Positions 38,647-49,191 of a DNA stretch of 64,000 bases are shown in pieces. A model generated the notes under the pieces. That model was not told the DNA's origin, searched no databases, and saw only the letters and a program-made list of their open reading frames with translations. How positions within the stretch are numbered: position 1 is the first letter of the stretch; every line of letters begins with the position of its first letter. The translations under genes and the position numbers were made by a program. This stretch comes from Accumulibacter sp. (GTDB lineage Bacteria; Pseudomonadota; Gammaproteobacteria; Burkholderiales; Rhodocyclaceae): positions 1 to 64,000 of the forward strand of contig JAIFKU010000088.1 of assembly GCA_020049495.1 (NCBI GenBank), in the 5' to 3' direction.

Positions 38647-38889
38647 TTATGCGGCCTCCGGAGTGTCGGGATTGAGTATGTGCTCGGCGTAAAGTGCGCG
38701 GAGATCGAATAGCGTCATGAGAGATCCGCAGCTTGAATCGAATGAGCAGTAAAAAGTACTGCCACCGAACTGTTTAGGCTGAGCCACAAGAGTAAGCATG
38801 TATTTTCGCACGCCGACGCCCTGGGCGCCAGCATTACCGCTCCTCGAAGCATGCAACATTCTGATTATTTGAAAGTTATCTAACGCCAT
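38647..38889 (-). CDS. Possible small protein encoded just upstream of ribBA
   Basis: An 80-codon frame starts at ATG 38889 with AGGA 6 bases upstream and ends with TAA directly abutting the ribBA ATG, a layout that suggests translational coupling. The product ([12 protein letters not shown]...[15 protein letters not shown]) has no family that I recognise and no signal peptide. It may equally be an untranslated leader. Confidence 0.35.
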   Translation of the reverse strand: MALDNFQIIRMLHASRSGNAGAQGVGVRKYMLTLVAQPKQFGGSTFYCSFDSSCGSLMTLFDLRALYAEHILNPDTPEAA

Positions 38890-39046
38890 TGAGATCCTGG
38901 ATGCTTGCTCTACAGGTTGTTGCGAAATGCGCCCGCTCAATGAGTACACACCTTGGACTGTCGGCCTCCCGGCAAGCATTGACCGGTGGGGTGCGGTCGA
39001 CGATACTTCTCGGCTTTCTGTAGAGCTTTCCATTTCCGAGGCCATC

Positions 39047-40447
39047 ATGACCGTACTGAGCGTCAAACAAATCCTTGCAGCCCTCGCGCCTGCCGACATG
39101 TCGGTCACGGTCAGGGGCTGGGTACGCACGCGGCGCGATTCCAAGGCCGGCGTGTCGTTCGTTAACATTTCGGATGGTTCATGCTTCCAGCCGATACAGG
39201 TTGTGGCGCCCGAGACGCTGGAAAATTACGCTGCGCAGATACGACATCTCACCGCCGGGTGTTCGGTCGTGGCGACCGGCCTGATCGTGCCGTCGCCAGC
39301 CAAGGGACAACCCTTTGAGATGCAGGCGACGGCAATCGAAGTAATCGGCCGTGTGGATGACCCGGACAGCTATCCGATCCAGCCCAAGGCGCACAGCATG
39401 GAATACCTGCGCGAAGTGGCGCATCTGCGGGCGCGAACCAATGTAATCGGCGCCGTCACGCGCGTCCGCCACACCATCGCGCAGGCGATTCACCGCTTTT
39501 TCAACGAGCAGGATTTCTTCTGGATCAATACGCCGATCATCACCGCCTCCGATGCCGAAGGCGCCGGCGAACTGTTCCGCGTATCGACTCTGGACCTGGC
39601 TAACCTGCCGCGAAGCGAAACCGGCAAGGTGGATTTCTCGAAGGAATTCTTCGGCAACGAGGCCTTCCTCACGGTTTCCGGGCAATTGAACGTCGAGACC
39701 TACTGCATGGCGATGTCGAAGGTCTACACCTTCGGCCCGACCTTCCGTGCCGAAAACTCCAACACCAGTCGCCATCTTGCGGAATTCTGGATGATCGAGC
39801 CGGAAATCGCTTTTGCCGACCTCTCGGATGATGCCGCACTGGCCGAAGCATTGCTCAAATACGTGTTCAAGGCGGTGCTCAGCGAGCGCCCGGATGACAT
39901 GGAGTTTTTCGAGGAACGCATCGAAAAGGGCGTGATCGCCAAGTTGCAAGCCATGATTGACTGCCAGTTCGTGCGCATGGACTACACCGACGCAGTCAGG
40001 ATTCTCGAAAACAGCAAGGTAAAATTCGACTACCCGGTGAAATGGGGCACGGATCTGCAAAGCGAGCACGAGCGCTTCCTGGCTGAAACACACGTCAAGG
40101 CCCCGCTGGTCCTGATGAACTATCCGAAGGAGATCAAGGCGTTTTACATGCGTCTCAACGATGACGGGAAAACGGTCGCCGCCATGGATGTACTGGCTCC
40201 CGGCATCGGCGAAATCATTGGGGGTTCGCAACGCGAAGAGCGGCTCGAAGTTCTCGACAGGCGCATGATCGAAGTCGGTGTCTCCCCGGCACATTACGGC
40301 TGGTACCGCGACCTGCGCCGTTACGGCACCGTGCCGCATGCCGGTTTTGGCCTGGGCTTCGAGCGCACCATTTCGTACATCACCGGTCTGGCCAACGTGC
40401 GCGACGTGATTCCCTTCCCGCGTACGCCCGGCAACGCTAAGTATTAA
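39047..40447 (+). CDS. asnS: Asparaginyl-tRNA synthetase
   Basis: The 466-residue protein starts at ATG 39047 with GAGG 5 bases upstream; the longer frame is not supported. It has an N-terminal OB-fold ([26 protein letters not shown]) and a class II core. Motif 2 is [26 protein letters not shown] and motif 3 is [29 protein letters not shown]. These are AsnRS-specific forms. It charges tRNA-Asn, so the organism need not rely only on GatCAB for Asn-tRNA. Confidence 0.98.
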   Translation: MTVLSVKQILAALAPADMSVTVRGWVRTRRDSKAGVSFVNISDGSCFQPIQVVAPETLENYAAQIRHLTAGCSVVATGLIVPSPAKGQPFEMQATAIEVIGRVDDPDSYPIQPKAHSMEYLREVAHLRARTNVIGAVTRVRHTIAQAIHRFFNEQDFFWINTPIITASDAEGAGELFRVSTLDLANLPRSETGKVDFSKEFFGNEAFLTVSGQLNVETYCMAMSKVYTFGPTFRAENSNTSRHLAEFWMIEPEIAFADLSDDAALAEALLKYVFKAVLSERPDDMEFFEERIEKGVIAKLQAMIDCQFVRMDYTDAVRILENSKVKFDYPVKWGTDLQSEHERFLAETHVKAPLVLMNYPKEIKAFYMRLNDDGKTVAAMDVLAPGIGEIIGGSQREERLEVLDRRMIEVGVSPAHYGWYRDLRRYGTVPHAGFGLGFERTISYITGLANVRDVIPFPRTPGNAKY

Positions 40448-40463
40448 ACGATAGTCCTGACCC

Positions 40464-40976
40464 ATGTCTTTGCGAATCATCATTACCGGAGGTACATTCG
40501 ACAAGCGCTACGATGCCATCCGCGGCCAGTTGACCTTCAAGGATACGCATCTTCCCGATATCATCGAGCAGGTGCGCACCTGTCTTCCGATCGCGCTTGA
40601 ATTGAACCAGATGGTGGACAGCCTGGACATGCAGGACGTTAACCGCCAGTCCATCCTTGGCGCCTGCCGTAATGCCGGAGAAGAACAGATCGTCATTACC
40701 CACGGAACCGACACCATGGCGGAAACGGCGACTGTTCTCGGGCAGGCCTTCTGCACGGGCGAACCGGCTCTCGCCGGAAAGCGCATCGTCCTGACCGGAG
40801 CCATGGTGCCGTATTCGGTTTCAGGTAGCGATGCCATGTTCAACCTCGGTAGCGCCATCATGGCGGCGCAACTGGTTGAAGCCGGTGTTTACATCGCCAT
40901 GAATGGCCGTTGCTTTCCCTGGCGCAGCGTACGGAAAAACCGCGTGCTTGGCGTTTTCGAAGGCGAAGCGCTGTGA
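40464..40976 (+). CDS. Short asparaginase-domain protein
   Basis: At 170 residues it is about half the length of a normal L-asparaginase. The N-terminal domain motifs are kept: IIITGGTFDK (nucleophile Thr) and ITHGTDTMAETA (second Thr and Asp), then VLTGAMVP and GSDAMFNLGSA. The C-terminal domain is missing. N-domain-only proteins of this type exist as a family; whether they hydrolyse asparagine is unclear. It follows asnS by 16 bases and is likely co-transcribed with it. Confidence 0.8.
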   Translation: MSLRIIITGGTFDKRYDAIRGQLTFKDTHLPDIIEQVRTCLPIALELNQMVDSLDMQDVNRQSILGACRNAGEEQIVITHGTDTMAETATVLGQAFCTGEPALAGKRIVLTGAMVPYSVSGSDAMFNLGSAIMAAQLVEAGVYIAMNGRCFPWRSVRKNRVLGVFEGEAL

Positions 40977-41009
40977 TTGCCGGCTGCAGGTCCGGAATTA
41001 TCTTTGTCC

Positions 41010-41038
41010 TTGACGGCAGAAAACGCGGTCTGTAGCAT
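41010..41038 (+). promoter_or_regulatory. Sigma-70-type promoter of the liv operon
   Basis: TTGACG (41010-41015) and TAGCAT (41033-41038) with a 17-base spacer, ending 25 bases before the binding-protein ATG. Confidence 0.55.
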
Positions 41039-41063
41039 TGGCCGATTTATTTAAGGGGTTTTC

Positions 41064-42212
41064 ATGAAAAAGATTGCGTCTGCTCTGACGCTGGTTGCCG
41101 CGCTGGTGTCCGCTGCAGCCATTGTGTCCTGCTCCACTTCCAGTTCTGATAGCGATGTCATCAAGATTGGCGTATTCGAGCCACTTACCGGCGCCAACGG
41201 TGCCGGTGGCGCTGACGAAGTCGATGGCATCAAGCTGGCCAACAAGCTTTTCCCGAAGGTGTTGGGCAAGACGGTGCAACTGGTCGTCGTAGACAACAAG
41301 TCGGACAAGGTCGAAGCTGCCAATGCCGCTACCGTCCTCGTACAAAAAGAAAAAGTCAAAGCCGTTATCGGTTCCTGGGGCAGCTCGTTGTCGATGTCCG
41401 GCGGCCCGATCTTCGCCGAAGCCAAGGTTCCGGCAGTCGCCGTTTCAGCGACCAACCCGAACGTGACCAAGGGTAACGAATATTATTTCCGCGTCTGCTT
41501 CCTCGATCCATTCCAGGGCACCGTCAATGCGGCTTATGCGTTCAATACGCTGAAGGCCAAAAAAGTCGCCATCATCCGCGAAGTGTCCAATGACTATTCC
41601 GTTGGTTTGGCCAAGTTCTTTGTCGATGGCTTCGTCAAGCTGTCTGGCGATCCGGCATCTATCGTCGCAACGTCCGACTACAACACCGGCGATCAGGACT
41701 TCTCGGCGCAACTGACCAATATCAAGCAGTTCAACCCCGACGTGATTTTTGCTCCGGGCAACTACACCGAATCGGCCCTGATCATCAAACAGGCGCGCGC
41801 CCTCGGCATGACCGCACAGTTCCTCGGCGGCGACACCTGGGACTTCAATGCTTTCCTGGAAATCGGCGGCGCCGCGGTTGAGGGGGCGACCTTCTCGACC
41901 TTCTTCGCCAATGACGTGCCGATCAACAAGACGTCCGAAACTTTCCTCAAGGCTTTCCGTGAAGAGTACAAGAAGGAACCGGCTGCCGTTGCCGCCCTCG
42001 GTTACGATGCCTACATGGTGATCATGGACGCCATCACGCGTGCCAATTCGGCCGATTCGCAAAAGATTCGCGATGCCTTGACGCAGACCAAGAACTTTGA
42101 AGGTTCGGCGGGATCGATCACCATCAATGCCGAGCGCAATGCCGACAAGGATGCCGTGTTCAAGACCGTGAAGGGCGGGAAGTTCGTCTTCCTGACCACC
42201 GTCAAGCCCTGA
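41064..42212 (+). CDS. livK: Branched-chain amino acid-type ABC transporter substrate-binding protein (lipoprotein)
   Basis: The 382-residue protein has a lipoprotein-like signal (ALVSAAAIVSCS), so it is probably anchored although the host is Gram-negative. The mature part has the LivK/Leu-Ile-Val-binding fold: IKIGVFEPLTGANGAGG, VVDNKSDKVEAANAATVLV, AVIGSWGSSLSMS, VPAVAVSATNPNVT and DVIFAPGNYTESALIIKQARALG. The ligand may be a branched-chain amino acid, an amide or urea-like compound. It is the first gene of the livKHMGF operon and is separated from livH by a terminator-like hairpin. Confidence 0.93.
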   Translation: MKKIASALTLVAALVSAAAIVSCSTSSSDSDVIKIGVFEPLTGANGAGGADEVDGIKLANKLFPKVLGKTVQLVVVDNKSDKVEAANAATVLVQKEKVKAVIGSWGSSLSMSGGPIFAEAKVPAVAVSATNPNVTKGNEYYFRVCFLDPFQGTVNAAYAFNTLKAKKVAIIREVSNDYSVGLAKFFVDGFVKLSGDPASIVATSDYNTGDQDFSAQLTNIKQFNPDVIFAPGNYTESALIIKQARALGMTAQFLGGDTWDFNAFLEIGGAAVEGATFSTFFANDVPINKTSETFLKAFREEYKKEPAAVAALGYDAYMVIMDAITRANSADSQKIRDALTQTKNFEGSAGSITINAERNADKDAVFKTVKGGKFVFLTTVKP

Positions 42213-42253
42213 CTGAAAGAGCTGCGGAGAGAACTTGCTTCGCGGTGACCCGA

Positions 42254-42300
42254 AATCCGGATGTGCTATAGCTGCCGCTGCTGTCGCATTCGGATTTTTT
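42254..42300 (+). terminator. Internal terminator/attenuator between livK and livH
   Basis: AATCCGGATG (42254-42263) pairs with CATTCGGATT (42287-42296), with one G-U wobble, followed by TTTT. Its place 41 bases after livK suggests partial termination, giving more binding protein than permease. Confidence 0.6.
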
Positions 42301-42399
42301 CTTGCCTGCACCTGGCGTTCTTCATGCTTGGCCAGGGCGCGGTCGCGCAGCCTGGCCAATCTGGCTGATTGACTTGGACGGCAGTTCCAGAAGGAAGAC

Positions 42400-43293
42400 A
42401 TGGATTTTCAGACTTTTCTGCAACAGTTCGTCAACGCCCTGTCGCTGGGCAGTCTGTACGCCCTGATCGCCATCGGTTACACGATGGTGTACGGGATCCT
42501 GCGCCTGATCAATTTCGCCCATGGCGACATTTTCATGGTCGGCGGGTATCTCGCCTTTTATGGCGTCAGCACTTTTCTCATGCCGTGGTGGCTGGCGGTC
42601 ATCGTGGCCATTGCGCTGACCACCATTTTCGGCGTCGGGCTTGAACGCGTTGCCTATCGGCCGCTACGCGATTCGCCGCGCATCTCGATCATGATCAGCG
42701 CCATCGGCGCGTCGTTCCTGCTCGAGAATCTGGCGATCGTGCTTTTCGACGCGCGCCCCAAGGCCTTTCACGTTCCCGAATTCTTCGCCACGAATTTCAT
42801 TCTCGGCGGTGTGCACATCGCCAGCGTCAGCCTGGTCATTCCCGTGGTGACTGCGGTCATCCTCGCCGTCCTGCTGTGGGTCGTCCACAGCACCCGCGTC
42901 GGCATGGCGATGCGCGCCGTGTCCACCGATATCGAGGCGGCGCGCCTGATGGCCATCGACGTGGACCGGATCGTCTCGATCACCTTCGCCATCGGTAGCG
43001 CGCTGGCCGCCATCGGCGGCATCATGTATGCGCTCAAGTATCCGCGCCTCGAACCGCTGATGGGCATCATGCCCGGACTCAAATGCTTTATTGCCGCGGT
43101 CATCGGCGGTATCGGCAGCATCGGCGGCGCGGTGCTCGGCGGGCTCCTGCTGGGCATCATCGAACTGATGACGGTGGCTTTCCTGCCGGAACTGACCGGT
43201 TACAAGGATGCCTTCGCCTTCGTCCTGCTGATTGTCGTTCTGCTCGTCAAGCCGACCGGTCTGCTCGGCAAGAACCAGGGAGAAAAGGTCTGA
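42400..43293 (+). CDS. livH: Branched-chain amino acid ABC transporter permease LivH
   Basis: The 297-residue protein has about eight hydrophobic segments. LivH features are SLGSLYALIAIGYTMVYGILRLINFAHGDIFMVG and AVIGGIGSIGGAVLGGLLLGIIE, the coupling region for the ATPase. It forms the inner-membrane channel with LivM. The stop overlaps the livM start (TGATG). Confidence 0.96.
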   Translation: MDFQTFLQQFVNALSLGSLYALIAIGYTMVYGILRLINFAHGDIFMVGGYLAFYGVSTFLMPWWLAVIVAIALTTIFGVGLERVAYRPLRDSPRISIMISAIGASFLLENLAIVLFDARPKAFHVPEFFATNFILGGVHIASVSLVIPVVTAVILAVLLWVVHSTRVGMAMRAVSTDIEAARLMAIDVDRIVSITFAIGSALAAIGGIMYALKYPRLEPLMGIMPGLKCFIAAVIGGIGSIGGAVLGGLLLGIIELMTVAFLPELTGYKDAFAFVLLIVVLLVKPTGLLGKNQGEKV

Positions 43294-44390
43294 TGAACCC
43301 AGGTCTGATCAACACCGGCAAGAAACTGCCCATGAGCCGAAATCAGATGCTCACTTTCGCGGCGGCCTGCATCGGTCTCGCCCTGCTCTTTGTTTTCGAC
43401 GCAACGTTCGACAGTTTTACCATGCAGATCTTCAAACTTTGCGCGATCAACATCATCCTGGCCCTATCGCTTAACCTGATCAACGGCTTTACCGGTCTGT
43501 TCAGTCTCGGACATGCCGGTTTCATGGCGGTCGGAGCCTATACCTGCGCGATTCTCACCATGTCGCCCGAGCAGAAGGAAGTCAATTACGTGCTGCAGCC
43601 CATCGTCCCCTGGCTGGCGCACGTGCAGTTGCCCTTCCTGCCGGGATTGCTGATCGGCGGCTTCCTTGCCGGTTTCATCGGCTGGTTGCTCGGCGTAATC
43701 TCGCTGCGCCTGCGCGATGACTACCTGGCCATCGCCACGCTGGGATTTTCGGAAATCATCCGGGTGCTGCTGACCAATGCCCAGACGGTGACCAATGGGG
43801 CGCTGGGCTTGAAGGGTCTGCCGCGCTTCACCACCATGTGGTGGGCCTGGGGTTCGGCCATCCTGATTACCGTGTTTCTGGTGTTCCTGATCAAGTCGAG
43901 TTATGGACGGGCGTTCAAATCGATCCGCGACAACGAGATCGCCGCCGAGTCCATGGGCGTCGATGTCTTTGGCATGAAGGTGCTATCCTTCACCATATCG
44001 AGCTTCCTCGCCGGAATTGCCGGTGGGCTGCTGGCGCATTATCTGACGACCATCGATCCCAAGCAGTTCATCTTCCTGAAGACTTTCGACATCCTGCTGA
44101 TCGTCGTGCTGGGTGGCGTCGGCTCGATCACCGGTTCGGTGATTGCGGCGATCGCCGTCACCATCTCGATGGAAGCGCTGCGCTTCCTCGACGGGCCGCT
44201 CAACCTAGGATTCGTCGCCACCACCGGCATACCCGGGCTGCGCATGGTCTTCTTCTCGGCCTTGCTGATGGTCGTGGTCATTTACCGCCAACAGGGACTG
44301 ATGGGCAAGGCTGAATTCAGTTGGGATGCACTGGCCAGAATCGGCCTGCTGCCGCGCCGCGGGCCGAAGTCCGGGAAAGGGGGTCGGTGA
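43293..44390 (+). CDS. livM: Branched-chain amino acid ABC transporter permease LivM
   Basis: The protein is 365 residues from ATG 43293, overlapping the livH stop; the longer frame lies inside livH. LivM features: [49 protein letters not shown] and [16 protein letters not shown]. It pairs with LivH in the membrane. The stop overlaps livG (TGATG). Confidence 0.96.
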   Translation: MNPGLINTGKKLPMSRNQMLTFAAACIGLALLFVFDATFDSFTMQIFKLCAINIILALSLNLINGFTGLFSLGHAGFMAVGAYTCAILTMSPEQKEVNYVLQPIVPWLAHVQLPFLPGLLIGGFLAGFIGWLLGVISLRLRDDYLAIATLGFSEIIRVLLTNAQTVTNGALGLKGLPRFTTMWWAWGSAILITVFLVFLIKSSYGRAFKSIRDNEIAAESMGVDVFGMKVLSFTISSFLAGIAGGLLAHYLTTIDPKQFIFLKTFDILLIVVLGGVGSITGSVIAAIAVTISMEALRFLDGPLNLGFVATTGIPGLRMVFFSALLMVVVIYRQQGLMGKAEFSWDALARIGLLPRRGPKSGKGGR

Positions 44391-45154
44391 TGGACGCCCT
44401 GTTGCGCACCACCGGCGTCGACAAATACTTTGGCGGACTGGCCGCCGTCAGCGCTTTCAACATCGACGTCCATGCCGGCGAGATCGTCGGACTGATCGGG
44501 CCCAATGGCGCCGGCAAGACTACCTCGTTCAACCTGATCACCGGCGTCTACACGCCAACCAGCGGACGCATCCAGTTCGAGGGCAAGGACATTGCCGGCA
44601 TGAAACCGCACGCGATTACCCGTCTGGGTGTGGCGCGCACTTTCCAGAACATCCGCCTGTTCAAGGAAATGAGTGTACTCGACAATATCCTGGTCGCCGA
44701 GCACATGCGCATGGGGACCAATCTGCTCGAAGCCACGCTGCGCCTGCCGTCCTACATGAGAAAGGAAAGGCACGTCCACGAGCGCGCCCGCGCCCTGCTC
44801 GATGAAGTCGGCCTCTCCGCCCATGAACAGGCCAGTGCGACCAGCCTGCCGTACGGTAAACAACGCCGCCTGGAAATCGCGCGCGCCCTGGCTACCGAAC
44901 CCAAGCTGCTGTTTCTCGATGAACCGGCGGCCGGGATGAATCCCCAGGAATCGGTCGAACTGATGAACTTCATCCTGAAGATTCGTGACCAGTTCAAGCT
45001 GACCATCGTGCTCATCGAACACCATATGCAAGTGGTCATGGGCGTCTGCAAGCGCATGTATGTGCTCGATTACGGTGTGACCATCGCGCAGGGAACACCT
45101 GAGGAAATACAGAATAATCCTGCCGTCATTGAAGCCTACCTGGGGGTGGGATAA
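44390..45154 (+). CDS. livG: Branched-chain amino acid ABC transporter ATPase LivG
   Basis: The 254-residue protein has Walker [10 protein letters not shown], the LivG-type [19 protein letters not shown] stretch, an altered signature [13 protein letters not shown] (typical for LivG) and Walker [14 protein letters not shown]. It energises uptake together with LivF. Its TAA overlaps the livF ATG. Confidence 0.97.
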   Translation: MDALLRTTGVDKYFGGLAAVSAFNIDVHAGEIVGLIGPNGAGKTTSFNLITGVYTPTSGRIQFEGKDIAGMKPHAITRLGVARTFQNIRLFKEMSVLDNILVAEHMRMGTNLLEATLRLPSYMRKERHVHERARALLDEVGLSAHEQASATSLPYGKQRRLEIARALATEPKLLFLDEPAAGMNPQESVELMNFILKIRDQFKLTIVLIEHHMQVVMGVCKRMYVLDYGVTIAQGTPEEIQNNPAVIEAYLGVG

Positions 45155-45861
45155 TGCTGTCGATAAAGAACCTCTCCGTCCATTACGGTGGAATTCATGC
45201 GCTGCGCGGCATCAGTCTCGATGTTCCGGCCGGCAAGATCGTTACCCTGATCGGGGCCAACGGCGCCGGCAAGAGCACGACGCTCAATTCGATCATCGGA
45301 CTGGTCAAGGCGGGTTCGGGATCGGTCAACTGGAATGGCCGGGACCTCTTCGGCGCCAGGACCAAGACCATCGTCGAATCCGGCATCGTGCTGGTGCCGG
45401 AAGGCCGGCGGGTGTTCCCCAACCTCACTGTGGACGAAAACCTGACGCTCGGCGCCTATGCCCGCAACAATCGGACGGAGATCGAAGAGGACCGGCAGCG
45501 CATCTTCGGCCTGTTCCCGCGCTTGAAGGAACGTCACAAACAGAAAGCCGGAACCTTTTCCGGTGGCGAACAGCAGATGCTGGCCGTCGGTCGCGCGCTG
45601 ATGTCCAAACCGACGGTGCTGATGATGGACGAGCCGTCGCTGGGGCTCTCGCCGATTTTTGTCGGGATGATCTTTGACATCATCCGCGAGATCAACGCGA
45701 CCGGGGTCACGGTCCTGCTCGTCGAGCAAAACGCCAAAGCCGCGCTGAGCGTCGCCGACACCGGTTACGTCATGGAAACCGGCACCATAAGCTTCTCGGG
45801 CAGTGGCAAGGAGTTATTGGCCGACGACCGGGTGCGCCGGGCCTATCTCGGCGAAACTTGA
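45154..45861 (+). CDS. livF: Branched-chain amino acid ABC transporter ATPase LivF
   Basis: The 235-residue protein has Walker A GANGAGKSTTL, the VPEGRRVFPNLTVDENL stretch, signature FSGGEQQMLAVGRAL and Walker B VLMMDEPSLGLSP, all LivF forms. It is the last gene of the operon and converges with ribE across a 96-base gap. Confidence 0.97.
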   Translation: MLSIKNLSVHYGGIHALRGISLDVPAGKIVTLIGANGAGKSTTLNSIIGLVKAGSGSVNWNGRDLFGARTKTIVESGIVLVPEGRRVFPNLTVDENLTLGAYARNNRTEIEEDRQRIFGLFPRLKERHKQKAGTFSGGEQQMLAVGRALMSKPTVLMMDEPSLGLSPIFVGMIFDIIREINATGVTVLLVEQNAKAALSVADTGYVMETGTISFSGSGKELLADDRVRRAYLGET

Positions 45862-45957
45862 GGCTAGAGCGGATTACTCAACAGACAAGCCGATTAGGCC
45901 GTTACCGGAGACCCCGGCTGTACCGTTAACCGCAGAAGCCTGACTCTGGCGGGAACT

Positions 45958-46566
45958 TCATTCGATGGTATCCGACGCCGATAACATCCGCTCGACATAG
46001 CGCGCGATCAGGTCAATTTCCAGGTTGACCGCGCTTCCCGCCTGTAGCGAGCCCAGCGTCGTTGCTTCCAGTGTGTGCGGAATCAGGTTGATGGAAAAAC
46101 AGTCAGCGTTGACCGAATTGGTGGTCAGGCTCACCCCATTGACGGTAATCGAGCCCTTGCGGGCGATGTATCTGGACAGGGAGTGCGGGGCGCGGATTTC
46201 GAGCAGGCGGTTATCGCCAACCGGGTCGAAACGCAAGACTTCGCCAACGCCGTCGACGTGGCCGGAAACGAGATGGCCACCGAGACGATCAGCTAGGCGT
46301 AGCGCCTTTTCCAGATTGATCGCACCCGGTTGGTTCAGGCCGACGGTGCACGACAGCGTCTCCGGCGAGACGTCGACCGAAAACCGGCTGTCCTGCTTGT
46401 CGACCACGGTCAGACAGACCCCGTTGCAGGCGATCGAATCGCCCTTGGCCACATCGTCAAGGCCAAGACCTCCGGCCTCGACCGTCAGGCGAACCGTTGG
46501 CGTGCCATCGTGACGCGGCGTCAGTTCAGTGATCTGGCCAACGGCGGCAATGATTCCTGAGAACAT
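45958..46566 (-). CDS. ribE: Riboflavin synthase alpha chain
   Basis: The protein is 202 residues from ATG 46566 (MFSGII, the usual start). Two lumazine-binding repeats are visible, each with GDSIACNGVCLTV-like and GSITVNGVSLTTN-like signatures. The repeats carry LGGHLVSGHVDGVGEV and the late FSINLIPHTLEATTLG. It dismutates two lumazines to riboflavin. It is 7 kb from ribBA-ribH, not in the same operon. The E. coli name is ribC. Confidence 0.96.
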   Translation of the reverse strand: MFSGIIAAVGQITELTPRHDGTPTVRLTVEAGGLGLDDVAKGDSIACNGVCLTVVDKQDSRFSVDVSPETLSCTVGLNQPGAINLEKALRLADRLGGHLVSGHVDGVGEVLRFDPVGDNRLLEIRAPHSLSRYIARKGSITVNGVSLTTNSVNADCFSINLIPHTLEATTLGSLQAGSAVNLEIDLIARYVERMLSASDTIE

Positions 46567-46654
46567 AATGAAGATCAACCGGATAGGAATGGGCAGAGGA
46601 CATCATTCTATCACGTTGCCGTAATGCCCCCCGCCGATCTCCCTGCTGCATCGC

Positions 46655-48334
46655 TCAGGCCGCCCTGACCGTCGCTCCGTTCACGCTCAGACGGTTGACC
46701 CCGCTCATCAGCGCCTTGATCGAGGCCGTGACGATATTGGCGTCCATGCCCACCCCATAGCATTCGCGCTCGTTGCCGGTCTGCGTCACTTCCATGAAGG
46801 CACACGCCTTCGCGTCGCCGCCTTTGCCCATCGAGCGTTCCTCGTAGCTGCGCACCTGCAGGACGATGCCGAGTTTGCGCAAGGCATGGACAGCGGCATC
46901 AATCGGGCCGTTGCCTTCGCCAGATAAGACATGCGTTTCGCCGCTCATGCTCACCGTGAGGTGGATGCCTTGCGCCTGGCCGTCTTCAAAGAGATGGTGT
47001 TCGACGTAGCTCACGGAATTGCCGGTATCGAGATAGGTCTGAGCGAAAAGCGCCCAGATGTCGGTGGCCTCCATCTCGCCGCCGTGTTTGTCGGTGTAGC
47101 GCTGCACTTCGCCGGAAAACTCGACCTGCAGGCGACGCGGCATGACGACGCCGTATTCCGTTTCCAGCAGATAGGCCACGCCACCCTTGCCGGACTGGCT
47201 GTTGATGCGGATCACCGAATCGTAGCTGCGGCCGAGATCGGCCGGGTCGATCGGCAGATACGGCAGATTCCACAGGGCATCGGCTTCCTGTGCGGAAAAG
47301 CCTTTCTTGATGGCGTCCTGGTGCGAACCGGAGAAGGCCGTGAACACTAGGTCGCCGACGTAGGGATGGCGCGGGTGAATGGGCATTTGCGTGCAGTACT
47401 CGAAGTGCCGCGCGACGGCGTTGATGTCCGAGAAATCGAGATTCGGTGAAACGCCCTGCGTATAGAGGTTGAGCGCCAGCGTGACCAGGTCAACGTTGCC
47501 GGTGCGCTCGCCGCTGCCGAAGAGGCAGCCTTCGACGCGATCGGCACCGGCCATCAGGGCCAGTTCAGCGGCAGCGACTGCCGTCCCCCGGTCATTGTGC
47601 GGATGCAGGCTGACGATGATGCTGTCGCGATGCGCCAGATGGCGGTGCATCCATTCGATCTGGTCGGCGTAGATGTTGGGCGTGGCCATTTCAACCGTGG
47701 TCGGCAGATTGAGGATGATCTTGTTGTCCGGCGTGGCACCCCAGGCTTCGGTCACGGCGTTGCATACCTCCAACGCGAAGTCGAGTTCGGTCGCGGTAAA
47801 GTTCTCCGGGCTGTATTCAAGCACCCATTCCGTCTCTGGATTCTCCGTGCAGAGCTGCTTGACGAGTTTGACGGCGCTTACGGCCATGTCCACCACTTCG
47901 GCCTTGCTCATGCCGAAGACAATCTCGCGAAACGGTTTCGAGGTCGCGTTGTAGATATGCACGATGGCGCGGCGAGCACCCTTGAGCGCCTCGAAGGTGC
48001 GGCGGATGAGTGCTTCCCGCGCCGGTGCGAGCACCTCGATCGTCACGTCATCGGGAATGTGCCGGCCAGTGATCAGCTTGCGCACGAAGTCGAAATCGGT
48101 TTGCGAGGCCGACGGGAAGGCGACTTCGATTTCCTTGAAGCCGACCTGGCACAAGGTCTTGAACATGCGCATCTTGCGCTCGGCGTTCATCGGTTCGAAC
48201 AATGCCTGGTTGCCATCGCGCAGGTCAGTGCTCATCCACACCGGAGCATGGGTGATGGTGCGGCCTGGCCATTGACGATCGGCAATGCCGACCGGCGGGA
48301 AGGCGGTATATTTGCTGGCTGGATTCTTCAACAT
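46655..48334 (-). CDS. leuA: 2-isopropylmalate synthase, type 2 (LeuA2)
   Basis: The protein is 559 residues from ATG 48334 with AGGAG upstream. The type 2 form is recognised by [10 protein letters not shown], the [40 protein letters not shown] metal-binding stretch and its length. The C-terminal LeuA allosteric domain follows ([39 protein letters not shown]). It makes 2-isopropylmalate from acetyl-CoA and 2-oxoisovalerate, the first step of leucine synthesis. It is divergent from an Lrp-type regulator, which may control it. Confidence 0.96.
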   Translation of the reverse strand: MLKNPASKYTAFPPVGIADRQWPGRTITHAPVWMSTDLRDGNQALFEPMNAERKMRMFKTLCQVGFKEIEVAFPSASQTDFDFVRKLITGRHIPDDVTIEVLAPAREALIRRTFEALKGARRAIVHIYNATSKPFREIVFGMSKAEVVDMAVSAVKLVKQLCTENPETEWVLEYSPENFTATELDFALEVCNAVTEAWGATPDNKIILNLPTTVEMATPNIYADQIEWMHRHLAHRDSIIVSLHPHNDRGTAVAAAELALMAGADRVEGCLFGSGERTGNVDLVTLALNLYTQGVSPNLDFSDINAVARHFEYCTQMPIHPRHPYVGDLVFTAFSGSHQDAIKKGFSAQEADALWNLPYLPIDPADLGRSYDSVIRINSQSGKGGVAYLLETEYGVVMPRRLQVEFSGEVQRYTDKHGGEMEATDIWALFAQTYLDTGNSVSYVEHHLFEDGQAQGIHLTVSMSGETHVLSGEGNGPIDAAVHALRKLGIVLQVRSYEERSMGKGGDAKACAFMEVTQTGNERECYGVGMDANIVTASIKALMSGVNRLSVNGATVRAA

Positions 48335-48452
48335 GGTGGCTGACTCCTGGTCTCGGGGCGAATGCTTGTTCGGTATAGGGATCATAGCCGAAGCTGTACG
48401 GCAGGTGCTTGCGTTTTCAGGCGATAAAGTCAAATAAACAAGCATATAATTG

Positions 48453-48464
48453 CTATAAATATAG
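48453..48464. promoter_or_regulatory. AT-rich palindrome between leuA and lrp
   Basis: CTATA-AA-TATAG inside an AT-rich intergenic stretch (48420-48490), about 46 bases upstream of the Lrp gene. Lrp-family proteins bind AT-rich inverted repeats near their own promoter, so an auto-operator is plausible. Confidence 0.3.
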
Positions 48465-48510
48465 TAAATGAGAAAATATATGGCTAATAAAGTGAAACAG
48501 GAGGAATAAC

Positions 48511-48972
48511 ATGGAAATCGATCGTTTTGACCGGCAGATACTGCAGGTGCTGCAGGACGACGGACGCATCAGCAATCAGGATCTGGCCGACCGCATCGGT
48601 CTTTCTCCTTCGCCCTGCCTGAGGCGGATGCGTACGCTCGAAGAAGCGGGAATCATTACCGGCTACCGTGCGTTGCTCGATGCCAAGTCACTCGGCTATA
48701 CCCTGATTGCGCTGATTTATATCTCGATGGACAAACACACGCCCGAGCGCTTTGAGCACTTCGAAAAGGAAATCAGAAAAATCCCCGAAGTACTCGAATG
48801 CCTGCTCATTACCGGGCAGGATGCCGACTATCAGATGAAGGTATTCGTCAAGGACATGGACGCTTTCCAGGAACTTCTGCTCAACCGCATCACGCGCATC
48901 CAGGGCGTGACCGGCGTGCATTCGAGCTTCGTGCTGCGCCGGGTGGTCGACAAGACGGCATTGCCGGTGTGA
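48511..48972 (+). CDS. lrp: Lrp/AsnC family transcriptional regulator
   Basis: The 153-residue protein has the winged helix-turn-helix ([46 protein letters not shown]) and the RAM ligand-binding domain ([29 protein letters not shown]). It has a strong AGGAGG ribosome site. It is divergent from leuA, which suggests leucine-responsive control. Confidence 0.93.
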   Translation: MEIDRFDRQILQVLQDDGRISNQDLADRIGLSPSPCLRRMRTLEEAGIITGYRALLDAKSLGYTLIALIYISMDKHTPERFEHFEKEIRKIPEVLECLLITGQDADYQMKVFVKDMDAFQELLLNRITRIQGVTGVHSSFVLRRVVDKTALPV

Positions 48973-48978
48973 TGCGGC

Positions 48979-49191
48979 TCACTGTTGCCTGACTACATCG
49001 AGTATCAGATAGGCCTTGCCGTCGAGAAACAGGGTGTGCCGGTAAAGCGAAATTTCCTGGGCGCGAACCGTTAGGGTCGTACGCGAGGACAACTCGCGTA
49101 CATCAAGCCATTCCTCTCCATCGTACGTGTACCGGCAGATCGGACCGCTGCTACCTTCTTCCCTGATCAGCAGTTGATATTGTGTGCTCAT
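48979..49191 (-). CDS. Small hypothetical protein
   Basis: The protein is 70 residues from ATG 49191 with AGGAAG upstream. The sequence (MSTQYQLLIREEG...ICRYTYDGEEWLDV...LYRHTLFLDGKAYLILDVV) looks like a compact beta-rich soluble domain. No known family is recognised. It converges with lrp, 6 bases apart. Confidence 0.5.
   Translation of the reverse strand: MSTQYQLLIREEGSSGPICRYTYDGEEWLDVRELSSRTTLTVRAQEISLYRHTLFLDGKAYLILDVVRQQ

Noticed and set aside
38647-39046. FMN riboswitch before ribBA
   Set aside because: No conserved FMN-element segments are visible on the minus strand.
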